Below, piece after piece: positions 44,326-55,200 of a stretch of DNA of 64,000 nt. Under the pieces are notes generated by a model, which was given only the letters and a program-made list of their open reading frames with translations, had not been told where the DNA came from and ran no database searches. Source of the stretch: Gari tellinella. Taxonomy: Eukaryota; Mollusca; Bivalvia; Cardiida; Psammobiidae. Made by a program: the position numbers and the translations under genes. The first letter of the stretch is position 1; every line of letters starts with the position of its first letter. The DNA lies in assembly GCA_922989275.2 (NCBI GenBank), contig OV277869.1, positions 28,840,189 to 28,904,188 of the forward strand, in the 5' to 3' direction.

Positions 44326-44625
44326 ATTATAAAAGTAAAATTGAATAAAAACTAGACAAGTATTTCCTGCTTTAGCTGTATCTGCAATTTCGATCTTTTC
44401 TTTTATGATTGTTTAATTGAAGAAAAGCAACAATCGTCAAAAAGTTTGCATCTGGATCAGATGGTACCCTGCTTGACACAGGATTCAAACTGTGACATTT
44501 GCGTCAACATTTCTTAAGTTAAAAAGATAATATAAAACTTAAATTCGATACAGATATATAAATTGTAGATATATCTTAAAGCAGATGGAACTAAAGCAGG
44601 TAGAGTAGTAAGCTTTCACTCTGGT

Positions 44626-44793
44626 TCAACCAATTACCCCATAGCTTGTTTCTAACTTTGAAGACAAGTGACCCTTAAAGCAGGTAGAAAGTAAAGCAGA
44701 AAGCTCCTATAGGAGCTTTCTGCTTCACTTTCAGCCTGCTTTAAGCAAGCACCTGTGTTAAACATGGAAAACAAGCCATTGGGAAGAGCGTTA
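44626..44793. mobile_element. A/E hybrid palindromic element
   Basis: Outer part is A-like (aattaccccatagcttgttt), lower stem A-like (aaagcaggtagaaagtaaag), but the tip is the E type agctcctataggagct. The outer flanks also pair with each other. Confidence 0.7.
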
Positions 44794-45047
44794 GGACAAG
44801 TTGATTGTATGATGTTAATTACTTGGGTGTTCATATTGAAGTGTAAAATACTCTTTTTATAATAACTGTACAAAGCAATAAAACATAGCACAACTCTTTG
44901 CTATCAAAAATATAAATGTGATCAAAGCCCCAGATAAGGAGAGTATTCCATAAGTATAAATCCTTTGTGGCTCCACCAAAACCCATATCATGAATCCAAA
45001 TTAGGAAAGTGTCACAGGTTTGCACATGTTTCTCTTTGAGTCTGCAT

Positions 45048-45275
45048 ATTCTTTTTACGCCTCTAATTTATTCCTCTATAGAAGAAAATAATTTCACTTT
45101 ATACAGTCATGAATATGTACCATACGAAATATTTTATATATCCTAGTAGATCATAGCTTAAAGCAGTATGAAAGTAAAGCAAAATGCGCCTTAAGGCGCA
45201 TTCTGTTTTACTTTCATCCTGCTTTAAGTGGTCAGTTTTCTTCAATACTTGAAGCAGGCTATGCGGTGATGGGTT
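45048..45275 (+). mobile_element. MITE family A
   Basis: Core tip cgccttaaggcg; left terminus lost, right end tgatgggttcaa. Confidence 0.75.
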
Positions 45276-45387
45276 CAATAGTATCTTCAATACAGTTGAA
45301 ATGAGTAATTGCAACACAGGATTTGGTGGAAACAAAATTAGAATCTTTTAATGAGTTTCCAGTTTCTCTTTTTACGATTTGCAAAAA

Positions 45388-45463
45388 AAACCTATGTTGT
45401 GACCACTCATTAGAATCGTCTCTCTAAGACAAATCTATTGAATAGTCACAACATATGGCTTGA
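45388..45463. repeat. Gamma-core palindrome
   Basis: acctatgttgtgaccactca / gaatagtcacaacatatggc; a variant with tgttgtgac instead of ggtgtcac on both arms. Confidence 0.6.
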
Positions 45464-45542
45464 TGGAGACCAAATTAGAATCTTCTAATGAGTTTCGGGT
45501 TTACATTTCAATTGTCTCTCTGAGACGGTTTAAATGATTATT

Positions 45543-45709
45543 CAGGGCTCCAGATAAGAGCGAGTAACCTGAATAAATCCATATTTCAGCATCAAATCCT
45601 ATAGTGTAACTACTCATAAGAATCGTCTCGAAGAGACGATTCTAATGAGTAGTAACAGCATAGGGTTTAATACAGAAATAAACATTTTAGTTTTTGAAAT
45701 ACTCCCTAA
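45543..45709 (+). mobile_element. MITE family D, right end lost
   Basis: Perfect gamma palindrome, tip tctcGAAgaga, ends at atactccct. Confidence 0.75.
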
Positions 45710-46032
45710 GAACGTATAATTATGAAGATCTTGATTAGTCACAACACAAGGGTTCGGTGGAAACACAGCAGGACCAATGTTGGAAATCCTTAGCTTACTT
45801 CTCTTATCTGGGACTTTGTTGATATCTGCTGAAATGTGTGTACTGCTGAGGCCATAACAACCCTCGTAGGAAAACCAAACACAATACATAAAGCCACCAT
45901 TGCTGAATAGTGCAGTGAAACAATCCTAAATTACATAGAAATGTACAAAAAATCATACGTGTCAATCTTGTATTGAGTAACCAATCAGTAGTAGAGCCAT
46001 GGAAAGTCATTTATTTGTTTTTGTTTCTGCTA

Positions 46033-46284
46033 TTAACTCTTTACCCAATAGAAGCATCTTTTTGCGTATATAGTTTATTCCTCCACGGAAGGAAATAGTT
46101 CCCATTTTTACAGTCATAAATATGTACTATCAGAAATAGTTTCTATATTTTAGCAGATAATAGCTTAAAGCAGGCTGAAAGTAAAGCAAAATGCGCCTTA
46201 AGGTGCATTCTGCTTTACTTTCAACCTGCTTTAAGAGATAACCTATGTTCACTACCAGAAACGGCCTATAAGGTAAAGGGTTAA
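46033..46284 (+). mobile_element. MITE family A
   Basis: 252 bp; TTAACTCTTTACCCAATAG subtype; core tip cgccttaaggtg. Confidence 0.82.
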
Positions 46285-46295
46285 AGGTTTATAGT

Positions 46296-46385
46296 CCCAC
46301 ATAAGCTTTTTCAGATGTAACTCATTTACACTCAATGAATGAGAACAATCTAAGACTCAACTCAAAAGCTTTATAACCTTGACTC
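46296..46385. mobile_element. Family L, one side eroded
   Basis: Right side agactcaactcaaaagcttt then ataaccttgac matches 6381-6527. A further fragment lies at 44010-44070. Confidence 0.5.
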
Positions 46386-46406
46386 TGGATTATTACATGC
46401 ACATAC

Positions 46407-46575
46407 CAATATCCATTTCCCTATAGGTCTAATTTTTACTATCAAGGGTTGATTTTACATTGCATTACAAAATAACAAATAGTGCAGACCCTAATCAGAG
46501 GGCTACTACAGGATCCCTCTGATTAGGGTCTACACTGTTTCATCAACAAGTATGACAGAAGAGGCAGAGTTAAAC
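46407..46575 (-). mobile_element. MITE family B, truncated
   Basis: Core ctaatcagagggct / cctctgattagggt: both arms changed from gatcag to aatcag type together. Confidence 0.65.
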
Positions 46576-46649
46576 AGGTGCTTGCTTCATGCAGAATATA
46601 AATTATGCAGAAAGCTCCTAGAGAAGCTTTCTGCAGTATATCTTTCCTA

Positions 46650-46952
46650 TTAACCCTTTACCCAATAGCCTGTTTTAAGTTTTGAAGATAAGTGACCACT
46701 TAAAGCAGGTTGAAAGTAAAGCAAAATGCGCCTTACGGCGCATTCTGCTTTACTTTCATCCTGCTTTAGGCTATTATCTACTAGGATAATTTTATTTTTT
46801 TTACTTTCAGCCTGCCTAAAGCTACAATCAGCTAGGGTTGAGAAAATATTTCTTATGGTACAAGTTCATGACTGTATAAATTGGAACTATTTTTTTCAGT
46901 GGAGATTTAGATTAAATGCACTAAAAGGAGCTTCTATGGGGGACAGGGTTAA
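46650..46952 (-). mobile_element. MITE family A with right arm repeated
   Basis: Right arm ctttactttcatcctgcttt (about 46748) is followed by a second tttttactttcagcctgcct (about 46799). Lies 86 bp beyond the ARHGAP stop, so it is probably in the 3' UTR; its T-run gives aaaataaaat on the transcript strand, a possible poly(A) signal. Confidence 0.75.
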
Positions 46953-47037
46953 GCAGTCACCTTTCTTTAGATCTTTCCACAACACTTCGATGAGAGAATG
47001 TTTAACACAAGATTGACTATATCAATTAAATAAAATA

Positions 47038-49244
47038 CTAATTTCGTTTGGCATTATATCTGTCTCCATCCCCTGAGGTCAGGTCAGGAGAGCTTCCACG
47101 TAAACGTTCATTTCGTAGCCATGTCAGCATACTGCTGTTTGGGCCGATATTGCTGTTCTGACCAATGGCTGGCCTGAGTTGCTCCCATGCTGACCTACGA
47201 TTATCATTTTTCTGTGACGCTTCATTTACTGCGTTCATATGTTCTCTATCACTAGTACCACCGACCGTATGTCTTCGCCGTTTTCTCTTTTCACTTCGTT
47301 TGCGATTTGTTGGCGGCGGCGATGCTGACCGACTTTTCCCTGTGATATTTTGATTTTCAACATCTGTTTTTGATGCAAACTCGCTATTTTTATTTTTATC
47401 ACCATTTTGCGAGAGTTTTACATTCACTTCAGTTTTTTCTGACTTTGTGATTGGCCTGTAGTCAGTTCTTGACGGAGACTGAAAACTCTTCACTTCGTAT
47501 TTTGATGCACTCGGGGATGTTACGGCTGGTTTCGAAAAATAATGTGGGGCCGTAAATCCTGACAGCTGACTGTCAGCTGACATTACCGAGGGACTTGAAA
47601 TCACAACCATCACTGACGACACTCGCGAGTTACTGTCTGACCTCTCACCAAGCCTACCGCCCGAACTAATATTATCAACAGAATATGTTAAATCACTTTG
47701 TAAGTTCAACGAACCTGATGACATATTCATATTTCCCATAGAACTACTACTACCTTCAAACCCTGGGTTATGAGTCGTAGTCCTCTCAAAGCGAGTGGCC
47801 AGGCCTATTTTTGTGTCCGACTTTGGGGGTGTTCTGTGAAGACTTGGATCACGAAATTGTTTTGCAGGTAGCTCTGACGAGCTGCCTTGTTTACTGACCA
47901 TTGAGAGAGGAACTTGAGGTGGAAGTCTATGCTGGGCACTAACACTGGCTGGTTCTGTTGTCTCTGTGACTGTTGTAGTCGTTACACTACTGCTACTACT
48001 ATTACTATTGTATGGGATTCTGCGGGGAGGGGGCGGGGCTGACTGGGGTTGACTCTGATGGGACTTGGGAATAGATAAATTTAGAAGTTTCTGATCAAAA
48101 GTGGATGTTAAAGAAGTAAGTAAATCAAAGCCCTCCTCCGAGTCGGTGGAAGCCCAGGACATTCTGTTGTCTCTCTTCTCTATTAAGTCTATTAAAGAGT
48201 CTAAAGATCCCCTACGTAAAGAGTTACTACGTTTAACACTATTGCCCCTACGTTTGATGTCTGAGGTATTTCTGTCATGATCACCTTTTCTTGCTCTGAC
48301 ATGAGCCAGAGGTCGGCCCTGAGAGCGAGGCCGGGACTGCGACTCTGACATATTCTCTAGAGAACTTGTCCTTTTAGACTGTTTCACTAATGACTCTATG
48401 CTAGTTTGTCTTGGGGGCCGAGTCATTCTCTCACTAGGAGTTGAGTTACCTTTTATCACAAAATATTTCCCTCCAGGTGAATCTCTAGCACTATACTTAG
48501 ACGACGAATATACGTTCCTGTCACTTCCTGTAGACGGTCTGTAGCTGCCTGAGTCATGTTTACGTTTATAGAAGTCTGTACTAACACCAAACTTGCTGTA
48601 GTCTGGAGCATTGAGCAGGTCCTCCACACTGTGTCTATCCTCTATCTCAAGCTCCTGCTGGGTCTGCAGAATATCCTGCTCTATTCGTTGTTTCTCAATC
48701 TTCCTTTTCTCCAAATCTCGTTGCCTCCTCTCTTCTCTCTCTCGCAAGGCCCGTGCCTCCATCTCTATTCTCCGTAGACTGTCCAGTGTCTCCCTGCTCA
48801 GCCTATAGTTCCCGCCCACCTGTGTACCATGTGACAACTCCAACTCATCATTCTTATCAAGCAGTTCATCTGAGAAATACCTAGTTGTTGGCGAAAGGTA
48901 AGCACTAGATGATTCCTTCTCTGAATCTATATAGTCAAAGTCAGAGAAATCTCGATCACAGAACTCCTGTGACTTGGCCATTCTTCTGTCTGGGACTACT
49001 TCCTGTGACACCGTTTTAATTATGTCTGACGTTCGCTGCATGGCCGACAAATTTGGACTACTCCTAGATGTGGTGTCAATCTGTTTAGTTCTTCGTATAA
49101 TTTCCTGATCAATATTTCGTTCACTATAGGTTGGAGATGAGTCTGCCATAGAGACACTCCGTTTATCTGTAACAGGTTGTTCACCACGTAATTTCCTGTT
49201 GGCTGCCTCGACTATACTACACACTATTTCCTTGGGGTTGATTT
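47038..49244 (-). CDS. ARHGAP21: ARHGAP21/23 last exon, disordered tail
   Basis: 2207 bp with TAG stop, residues 400-1134. Begins [20 protein letters not shown]; acceptor ttactgcag. Heptad-like charged coiled coil around 550-603 ([18 protein letters not shown]...). Then Ser/Thr/Arg-rich segments with RxxS patches, a basic cluster [13 protein letters not shown], and a conserved-looking end WEQLRPAIG...[16 protein letters not shown]. It is the longest uninterrupted coding block in the window and is free of MITEs. Confidence 0.95.
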
Positions 49245-52200
49245 CTGCAGTAAAACAAAACAATACAACTATTATTTAATTTGCTAATCATTATTGACAG
49301 CTTTGGCAATTGATAATTAACCCATTACACCATAAATATGCCTTTAATTACTACTACAAAAGAAAGTAGTCCTCACTTTGTACTAAATACAAAAGGCATT
49401 TTCAGTAAAACAGAATGCACCTTTAGGTCCATTCTGCTATTCTTTCAGCCTGGGTCAACATTTAAACTTGGGTATACACTATTTTCAAAAACACACATTA
49501 ATATAGGCTAAAAGTAGAAAGGTTTAACACAGGTTCACTACTTACCGTTTTCATCTCGTGTGCTACTTGTCACCCCGGAGACAGTAGACGTACACTCGGT
49601 GGCGTCCTCATCAGTAGGGACATAGTTGTCCATATCCCAGGAGCCAAAGAACCAATCACACTGTAAAACAACATAAAACACTTAGTTTCTACCCCTAAAT
49701 CAAAGAACTTGTAAGTCTAATGAGACTTTCACCCATAACCCCATAACTACACATTTCTAACACCTTCAATTTATTCCATCACTTAACCCTTCCCCCATTG
49801 AAGCGCCTTTTAGCAAATTTAATTTTTTCCTACACTGAAGAAAATAGATCCATTTTATACAGCTATGAATATGTACCATAAGAAATAATTTCTATATCTT
49901 GGTAGATGATAGTTTAAAGCAAGCTGAAAGTAAAGCAGAATGCGCCAGTTTAAAGCAAGCTGAAAGTAAAGCAGAATGCGCCTTTAGGCGCATTCTGCTT
50001 TACTTTCAACCTGCTTTAAGTGGTCACCTATTTTCAAAATTAGAATCAGGCTATGGGGTAATGGGTTAATGTGACTTTAACCAATTATCCCATAAATACA
50101 TATTTTTACACTTTAAATTTATTACTCCACTTAAGAAATTAGATCCATTTTATACTTTACATTATATGAATATGTACCATCAGCAATAATTTCTTTATTT
50201 TGTCAGATGATAGCTTAAAGCAGGCTTAAAGTAAAGCAGAATGCGCCTTCAGGCGCATTCTGCTTTACTTTCAACCTGCTTTAAATGGTCACATATATTC
50301 AATACTAGAAAAGGCTATGGAGTAAAGGGTTAACCCTTTCTTACACAGCACCTCTCTACTCCTCAGCATTTGTAACGCAAAGGAATACTAATCTTTCCTC
50401 AACAATCACTTTTATACAAATAATAACTGATGCCCACTGCAAAGTTGGGAACGTGATCAGATTCCACATAATTTCTGGTTTGATAAGGTTCTAAACTGAT
50501 TGAAATCAAAATAAAATAAATTAACCATTTCAAACAACTAATTACTTTTACATTTTATTAGTGCTTTTCCCTTTAGTTCAAACATAAAAGAAAATAAATG
50601 AGCCATACCATGAGAAAACCAGCCTATTTGAATTGCGAACAGCGAAGATCAAGGCCAGCCACCGCCTCAAAGATGCAGCTGGCCTAGATCTACACTGTTT
50701 GACATCAACATGCATCTAAAGTATTTTATGTAGATGTATTATTATAAGGTACAGTGTAGACCAAACTCGAATACAGAGCCTGGGATGACAACAGCATTTG
50801 GTCTGTACAATGTTGCAATTCAATAAGGCTGGTTTTGCCATGGCACAGATGTAATCTTTTTTCCAAACTGTAAGCCCCTTCAATTCTCTATTTGTTAGAG
50901 AAAGTTTGTGATACATACATGCAGTATAATACTCTCTATGATCTTGCAGTGGTCTGACATGTCTGTAAACATGGCTATCATATTGTCATCCCCTTTACGT
51001 ATTAATGTGGGTCCAAATACTATAGCCAGGTTCTTAGCCTCCATCTGAAATGAAAGGTGGCAACATTAATCCCTGTCACTACTGCAATATCTGCTTATTA
51101 AACCAATTACTACAAAGATACTCATTTTTACGCATTTAATTTATTCCTCCACTGAAGAAAGTACAGTCGAACTTCAGTATCTCGACGGTCTCGGGACGAT
51201 CGAAATAGCATCGAGATAAGCATGGGCTCGAGATAGCCAAACTGGTAAAAAATTCAAAACTTACAGAAAGTAAGCCTGTGAACAATAAAACCGCTGTACG
51301 TATGCACTCTCGCGTGTTTGTGAAATGCCGTAACGTTTTAACACGTTATATGCCGATTTCGATGTTACACGTTTACTGTATTTTTTGTGCACAAAACACG
51401 AACGATAAAGACAATCAATAACTCACATTTTATTTAGTACTTGAACAGCAATATATTTATTTTGCAATCACCGAACATGGAAATATACATGGGTTGTTTT
51501 GGTTATTACAGTCGAGTCCGGTAAGTCTGCGCGTCCGGTAAAGCTGCGCATCAACAAACCGGTTTACTTCCGGCTGTCAAATACTACGAAAACCTCGTTT
51601 TACTTAGGAAATCACAGTGAAATTCATTGGAGCTGGTGAAAATTCACCCTAGGTTAAGAAAAAGTAATTGCGATAAGCATAATTCGTAAAAAAAATCCTT
51701 ATATTTAGTATTTAAGACACGTGGGTCAATTGTGTACATTTTCATGCATTTGACCTCATTGAATATTCATGAGACATTGACCTGGATTCCGCAAGACATC
51801 TTGATTGATTCGGCTCATTATTTATTTGTCGGACAGTTCATACAATATAACATACGCTATGTATAGCTTTTTATTACCACTCTGTTTTGTTTATTGCGGA
51901 ATTTCGTGTATTATTCGTATTTTCCTTCCTGCCGTCCGCGATACTATTTTCCTCAACATCCGTTTTATCAAGGGGCGCTACTCTTGATGAATTGAATCAA
52001 CACCGATAATGACCGTTATTAGGAGACTGATTTTAAGGATGCGGCGACCAAACTTTAAGCGATAATTTACTGTTGATTGACAATTATCACCTAACACCCA
52101 TTCAGCCAACGTGTCATACTACCGATAGTTCCGGTTAATGATTTTACCTGTGATTTCCACAGTCCGATACTCGCGATCAAAGTCGGCGAGTGTATCGATG

Positions 52201-55200
52201 CATGAAAACCGACAGTCGTCGAGATACTGGGTGTTAATTGAGAACAATTACATGAATATGGCCAAAATTTATAGTCGAAATACCGGGGGTAATCGAGACT
52301 AGCCATAGTCGAAATAGGGCAGGTAAGATTACATAAGAATAAGAACAAATATTTCCGGGACTTGAGACAATCGTCGAGATAGGCATTGCAATCGAGATTC
52401 TGACGTTAGAGATACTGGTGCTCGACTGTAGATCCAATTTTCTACAGTCATGAATATGCATCATAAGAAATATTTCTATATTCTAGTATATTGTAGCTGA
52501 AAGCAGGCTGAAAGTAAAGCAGAATGCACCTTAAGGTGCATTCTGCTGTACTTTCAACCTGCTTTTAGTAGTCACCAGTCTTCAAATTTAGAAACAGGCT
52601 ATGGAGTAAATAGTGTTGTCTTCCAGGATATCGGTTACAATTTCCAAACATGAAATATAAAGTCCTTAGACTGGGATTCGAACATGCTGCAGTGAGAAGC
52701 TAAGTGGTGACGCATATATGCATCCTTAACATAACATTGTACTTGTGAAGATTACACGTTTATGCAAACAGAATAGACTCAGATCAGAGGTCTCCTATAG
52801 AAATTTACTTTTGTCATTTTGTAACATATTGCATAAACTAACCTTGTATAGTCAAAACTGGACTAGACTTTATTGGAAAGTGGTGTTTAACCCTTTCCCC
52901 CCATAGAAGCTCTTTTTAGCGCATTTAGTTTATTCCTCCGCGGAAGAAAATAGTTCCAATTTGTACAGTCATAAATATGTATAATTAGGGATATTTTCTT
53001 TATTCTAGCAGATGATAGCTTAAAGCAGGCTGAAAGTAAAGCAGAATGCGCCTTAAGGCGCATTCTGCTTTACTTTCAACCTGCTTTAAGTGATCACCTA
53101 TGTCCAAAACTAGAAACAGGCTATGGGGTAAAGGGTTAAGAGTGGCTCACAGTGAAGAAAGGGCCGACTTTAACATTTTGCACTTACTCTGTTGACATCT
53201 CCATACTGAGCCACCTTGTTGAGATGTTTGGCGAGATGTTTGAATGTCTCAAAGTGGTGCTCGGGTAGCTCGTGCATGAGACGTTTCAGCTTCAGCATGC
53301 GTCTCTCCTGAACCTCAATCCTGTTGGCATCAATGAGGGGCTGGTACAACTCTGTAGTAAAGGCAACAACAAACTTTTAAACCTTTTGTTTTATTCCTCC
53401 ACTGAAGTAATTAGTTTTAATTTATACAGTTATGAATATGTATCATAAGGAATATTGCTTTATTCTAGCAGTAGGTGGCTTAAAGCAGGCTGAAAGTAAA
53501 GCAGAATGCGCACTTTCAACCTGCTTTAAGTGGTCAACTATCTTCAAAACTAGAAACGGGCTATGGGGTAATGGGTTAAACCCATATACAGACAAAAGTG
53601 TAACAATCAATGCTTCAAACTATAACCCTATATTTTGTCTCCAGTGTCCAAGATGGTTGCTTAACCCTTTCCCCAATAGCCGTCCTTTTAGCGAATTTAA
53701 TTTTTTTCTTAACCTAAGAAAATAGTTCCAATTTGTACAGTCATGAAAATGTCCCATAAGAAATATTTTATATATCCTAGCAGGCGGTAGCTTAAAGCAG
53801 ATTGAAAGAAAAGCAGAATATGCCTTAACCCATTAACTCATAAGCGATTTAACAAATATCAATGCTTGTCTCAATACAGCTAGTAGATTAAAGTACATGT
53901 CAAAATGAGTCAGTATGAGTCTTTTGCGCAATGAGTCAAAATGAGTCAGTATGGCTTAATGGCATTCTGCTTTCTTTATTTCCAACCTGCCATAATTGGT
54001 CACCTGTCAACAAAACTAGAAAACAGGCTATGGGGTAAAACACATATTTTCCCTTACCATCAGTGATGAGGGGTTCGGGCAGCTGTCTGAAGAAAGACTT
54101 GAGGAGACTGGAGATGACATTGACGTCTGACCACTTCTCATGTTCCAAGTTCATGGACTCTATACCCTAGAAAGGGAGCAAACTTTATAAAACATTCTGT
54201 TCCCATACCCTGGAAGTAATGTCATCATTCTGTGACAACTAACTCAAACTTTAATACTCTTTGCACGCTAGCGGCTGATATATCTGCCACAGTGATTACC
54301 TTTGCAAACAGTCTGGATCCAGATGAGACAGCGCATAACGCGGCGTCTCATCAGGATCCAAACTGTTTGCCATTCTGACACTGAATGTAAAAGAAATTTG
54401 GAAAAATTCTAATTTTAGAACAGAAGCAGACGGAAATTGTTGCAGACGAAAAAATTACCCCAGCATGCAAAGAATTAATACTCTTTGACAGTGTTATAGA
54501 CTGGTGGCAGCTTAGGGCAAGATGAAAGTAAAGCAGAAAGCTCATTGAATACATTTCTGCTTTGCTTTCATTTAGCTTTATGCAGTCACCTGGTTTAAAC
54601 ACAAGGTTGTTTTCTTTTTAAGATGCCATGAATCTCAATATAACAGGGGTTTACTGTGTGGGAAAAATGAAGGAGGTACAAAAACACTGAAATATGAAAC
54701 ATTTTATCTAAACATGATAACCCTTCTTCTCTTCTGACACTTTTTGAAAACGGTGTAGACTCAGATCAGACTGAACAGTTTTTTTGGGACCTGTCTGACA
54801 TGAGTCTACACTCTTTTCTTATGAAATGTTCCTTATTTCACAAGCCAATGTAATGGTTCAGATGATAAAATGTTTATAGTGGGTAGAGCTCAATTATGAA
54901 TATTCAGCAGGAGAAGCGTTAAGAACTGTCCACCTACCTTATTAAACTCCTCCTGTAGAAGAGTGACTGCTGCCTTGTTACCAGGAATACGGTACACACC
55001 AGTCATTTCAAGGCCCTTGGCCTCCACAATCTGAGTGCACAGATCAACCAGGAGAGGAACAAACTGAAAGGAACATGCCAAGATATAACACACTGTATAA
55101 AGTAGAAAATTGCTCTGTTTTTTGCAGTCTCAAAACAAATCTTAAAACAAATACATGTAATGTGTTAACTCATTCATCCCTGAAACCTCAAATTGACAAT

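Noticed and set aside
47165..48808. Plus-strand frames within 47165-48808
   Set aside because: Antisense shadows of the long ARHGAP last exon.
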